Origin: Lentisphaeria bacterium
GTDB taxonomy: Bacteria > Verrucomicrobiota > Lentisphaeria > Victivallales > Victivallaceae
Direction: 5' to 3'
DNA length: 15,908 nucleotides
Assembly: GCA_900768515.1 (NCBI GenBank)
Contig: CAAGDG010000152.1
Coordinates: forward strand, 1 to 15,908
Below the pieces are notes generated by a model. It was not told the DNA's origin. It saw only the letters and a list, made by a program, of their open reading frames with translations, and did no database searches. The position numbers were made by a program, and so were the translations under genes. Shown here piece after piece: positions 13,753 through 15,908 of the stretch. Position 1 is the stretch's first letter, and each line of letters starts with the position of its first letter.

Positions 13753-15908
13753 ATGAACTTTATTCATTCTGATGTTTTTATTCTGATACCGGTTGCGCTC
13801 GGTGCGGCCGGAGTGCTGATGTACCACGCGGCCCGCAAACGGCGGGCGGGGTTGAAGCAGCTGCTCGGCAGCAGTGATTCCGGAGAAGTGGCCGTCAAAC
13901 TTTCCCGGGGGCGGCGGACTGTTCGATATGGACTGCTGCTGCTGACCATGCTGTTTCTGATCGGGGCGGCTGCGCGTCCTTTCTGGGACTCGCAGCTGGT
14001 GCCTTACGAACCGCACGGCCGGGATCTGCTGGTGCTTTTCGATGTTTCCAAAAGCATGAAGGCGACCGATCTGGCGCCATCCCGGCTGGAACATGCAAAA
14101 TTTCTGCTCCGCCGGCTGGTGGAGAGGGAGGGGAATGACCGGTTCGGACTGATTCCGTTTGCGGGGACCGCGTATCTCTCCTGTCCGCTGACTTCGGACA
14201 AGGTTGCCTTCAACCAGTACATCGACGAACTGGATCCTGACGCGATCCCGCTTGGCGGGACCAATATGGAAATCGCTCTTTCCAAAGCGGTGGAAGCCTT
14301 CAAAGCGGCGGCCGGCGGCAACCGGGCGATTGTGATCTTCACGGATGGAGACGAACTTTCCGGCGACAGTACCCGCGTGATTGCAGAGCTCAAGAAGAAG
14401 GGAATTCCACTTTTTGTGGTTGGTCTCGGAGACCCGGCCGTCGGAGCGCCGGTTCCGGAGGAGGACGGTCGGTTCAAGCGTGACGCCGCCGGACAATTGG
14501 TCACCACGAAGCTCAACGAGGAGAATCTGCATCGGCTGGCGACGGAAACGGGAGGGATCTATATTCGCAGCACGGTCACGGATCCCGGACTCGGACCGCT
14601 TGAGAAGCGGATCCGGGCCCTCGATGTCGCGGAGCAAACCGGCAGCCGCCGGACCATCCCGATCGAAAAATTTCCGCTCTGTCTGATTGCGGCTGCTGTG
14701 ACACTCTTCCTCTATATATTAATGTCGGAACGACCGTTTGAATTCCCGCGCCGCAGCGGGAAACTGGGAGTGCTGCTGGTTGCCGGTGCGCTGCTGGGCG
14801 GAACCGTTTCCGGTGCGGAATCGGTTCCGGAACCGCCTCTGCCGCACCCGGAGCCGGCGGTGGTGAAATCGCTTCCGGTGGAACCCGAACTGCCTTCCGA
14901 TCCGGTGAAACTCTACAATCTGGCACGGGAAAAGCAACTGAAGGAAGATGCGCAAGCCCGACCGCTTTATGAACAGGTGATCCGGGCAAGCTCCGAACAG
15001 CCTGAACTGCAAAGCCGGGCGTTTCACAACCTCGGAGCGGAAGAACATTTTTCCGGACAGCAGGAATTCTCACAGGCGACCGGCCAGGTGAAGGCACAGC
15101 AGCTGGATCCGGCACTGGAAACCTTGAAAAAGGCGGAAGCGCGTTATCAGGCGGCAGAAGAACTGTATGCCAGAAGTCTTTCGACTCCGGCCAGTCAGAA
15201 TTCAGCGCCGACGGAGAATCTGCAGCAGCTGCTGAACGATCGCAAACAGCTTGAAGAACTCAAAAAGAAAATTGAGGAGTTGAAAAAACTTCAGGAGCAG
15301 GCTCGTCAGCAGACCCAGCAGGCCAAGGATCAGAACCAACAGGATCAGCAGAACCAACAGGATCAGCAGAACCAGAAGGATCAGCAGAACCAGAAGGATC
15401 AGCAGAACCAGCAGGATCAGCAGAACCAGCAGGATCAGCAGAACCAGCAGGATCAGCAGAACCAGCAGGATCAGCAGAACCAGCAGGGTCAGCAGAACCA
15501 GCAGGGTCAGCAGAACCAGCAGGATCAGCAGAACCAGCAGGATCAGCAGAACCAGCAGGGTCAGCAAAACCAGCAGAACCAGCGGCAGAGTACGGATCAG
15601 ACTCTGGAGCAGGCGCGGCAGAGTGCGGAACAGCTTCAGCAGAAAGCGGAAGAGCTGGATCAGAAAAAGCTGCAAAATCAGGCGAATCAGGCAAAGCAGG
15701 AGCTGGAACAGGCACAACAGGCGCGGCGTGACAATCGCCCCGACAAGGCGCAGGAACATTTGGAAAAAGCTCTTGAGGCTCTCGGCGGCTCCCGTGACCA
15801 GAACAATCAAAATCAGCAGAACCAGCAGGATCAACAGAACCAGCAGGATCAGCAGAACCAGCAGGATCAGCATAACCAGCAGGATCAGCAGAACCAGCAG
15901 GACCAGCA
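13753..15908 (+). CDS. BatB-BatC-like fusion: VWA membrane protein with TPR and Gln/Asn repeat tail (3' end outside window)
   Basis: An open frame of at least 718 codons with no stop before the right edge. Residues about 7-24 and 60-76 are membrane helices, the second ending in A-R-P as in BatA/BatB. A von Willebrand factor A domain follows, with the metal site complete: Asp97-x-Ser99-x-Ser101, Thr170 (G-G-T-N-M-E) and Asp198 (F-T-D-G-D-E). Two more hydrophobic segments lie at about 307-324 and 337-355. A TPR-like region starting near 383 (P-V-K-L-Y-N-L-A) matches the BatC style, then helical Glu/Lys/Gln sequence, then hexapeptide repeats from residue 526. In many genomes BatB and BatC are separate genes beside moxR and batA; here they appear as one frame with its own promoter after dnaA. 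The Bat family was named for aerotolerance in Bacteroides; the molecular function is unsettled, and an envelope stress role is likely. Start ATG 13753 has AAGGAGGAGG. Confidence 0.85.
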   Translation, partial: MNFIHSDVFILIPVALGAAGVLMYHAARKRRAGLKQLLGSSDSGEVAVKLSRGRRTVRYGLLLLTMLFLIGAAARPFWDSQLVPYEPHGRDLLVLFDVSKSMKATDLAPSRLEHAKFLLRRLVEREGNDRFGLIPFAGTAYLSCPLTSDKVAFNQYIDELDPDAIPLGGTNMEIALSKAVEAFKAAAGGNRAIVIFTDGDELSGDSTRVIAELKKKGIPLFVVGLGDPAVGAPVPEEDGRFKRDAAGQLVTTKLNEENLHRLATETGGIYIRSTVTDPGLGPLEKRIRALDVAEQTGSRRTIPIEKFPLCLIAAAVTLFLYILMSERPFEFPRRSGKLGVLLVAGALLGGTVSGAESVPEPPLPHPEPAVVKSLPVEPELPSDPVKLYNLAREKQLKEDAQARPLYEQVIRASSEQPELQSRAFHNLGAEEHFSGQQEFSQATGQVKAQQLDPALETLKKAEARYQAAEELYARSLSTPASQNSAPTENLQQLLNDRKQLEELKKKIEELKKLQEQARQQTQQAKDQNQQDQQNQQDQQNQKDQQNQKDQQNQQDQQNQQDQQNQQDQQNQQDQQNQQGQQNQQGQQNQQDQQNQQDQQNQQGQQNQQNQRQSTDQTLEQARQSAEQLQQKAEELDQKKLQNQANQAKQELEQAQQARRDNRPDKAQEHLEKALEALGGSRDQNNQNQQNQQDQQNQQDQQNQQDQHNQQDQQNQQDQ
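15328..15576 (+). repeat. Tandem 18-base repeat coding for DQQNQQ
   Basis: One 15-base unit, then 13 head-to-tail units of 18 bases with consensus GATCAGCAGAACCAGCAG. Variants are few: GGT for GAT in three units, AAG for the last CAG in two, and scattered CAA. Near identity at third codon positions points to recent expansion by slippage or recombination, and copy number probably varies between strains. Confidence 0.95.
15796..15908 (+). repeat. Second block of the DQQNQQ repeat, running off the window
   Basis: The same hexapeptide unit resumes after 73 codons of charged helical sequence (15577-15795). A leading N-Q-N-Q variant and one CAT for CAG substitution are seen, and the block continues past the right edge. 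Confidence 0.9.

Noticed and set aside
13705..14637. 310-residue minus-strand frame
   Set aside because: It is antisense to the VWA domain of the Bat gene, whose metal-site motifs are intact.
15202..15873. Minus-strand frame of Leu/Val/Ile repeats resembling a membrane protein
   Set aside because: It is the complement of the CAG-rich repeat of the Bat gene; the repetitive hydrophobic sequence follows from that and has no family resemblance or ribosome site.

Overview
The window looks like chromosomal DNA of a strict anaerobe. Coding regions are GC-rich and some intergenic regions are AT-rich. Combining a glycyl-radical enzyme with its radical-SAM activase, an Rrf2 Fe-S type regulator, and a PerR / desulfoferrodoxin / flavodiiron / rubredoxin oxygen-defence operon points to an obligate anaerobe that needs some air tolerance. 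The gene style (a variant Gfo/Idh oxidoreductase, an AraC-controlled glycyl-radical enzyme, a Bat fusion protein) reminds me of Lentisphaerota (Victivallis-like) or neighbouring PVC bacteria. That is an inference from memory, not from a search.

Layout. (1) 2-2997, plus strand: three closely spaced genes for a serine hydrolase (5' end outside the window), a Gfo/Idh/MocA oxidoreductase and a PIG3-type quinone oxidoreductase. (2) 3043-7134: an AraC-family regulator (minus) is divergent from a glycyl-radical enzyme and its activating enzyme (plus). The enzyme has a dehydratase-type Cys-x-Glu active site and an unusual Arg-Val-Cys-Gly-Trp radical loop. (3) 7131-8060: an Rrf2 regulator (minus), whose stop codon shares a TTAA with the activase stop, lies divergent from a 71-residue membrane protein. 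Two hairpins that look like back-to-back terminators follow. (4) 8309-11084, minus strand, transcribed from a good sigma-70 promoter at 11158-11130: perR, desulfoferrodoxin, flavodiiron protein, a 53-residue rubredoxin, then a BamE-fold lipoprotein. The middle three form an electron path that can reduce superoxide, O2 and possibly peroxide; PerR is the likely sensor. (5) 11085-13752: about 800 bases without a clear gene, AT-rich in its first half, precede dnaA and are a candidate origin region. dnaA is followed by another 500 bases without a gene, carrying three TTGCA repeats. (6) 13753 to the right edge: a long open reading frame with no stop in the window. It fuses a BatB-type von Willebrand A membrane protein to a BatC-like TPR part and an extensive Asp/Gln/Asn hexapeptide repeat.

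How the parts fit: the glycyl-radical enzyme and the activase Fe-S clusters are oxygen-labile, and the nearby defence operon would protect this kind of enzyme. The Bat family is also historically linked to aerotolerance. No mobile element, CRISPR array, rRNA or tRNA was recognised.
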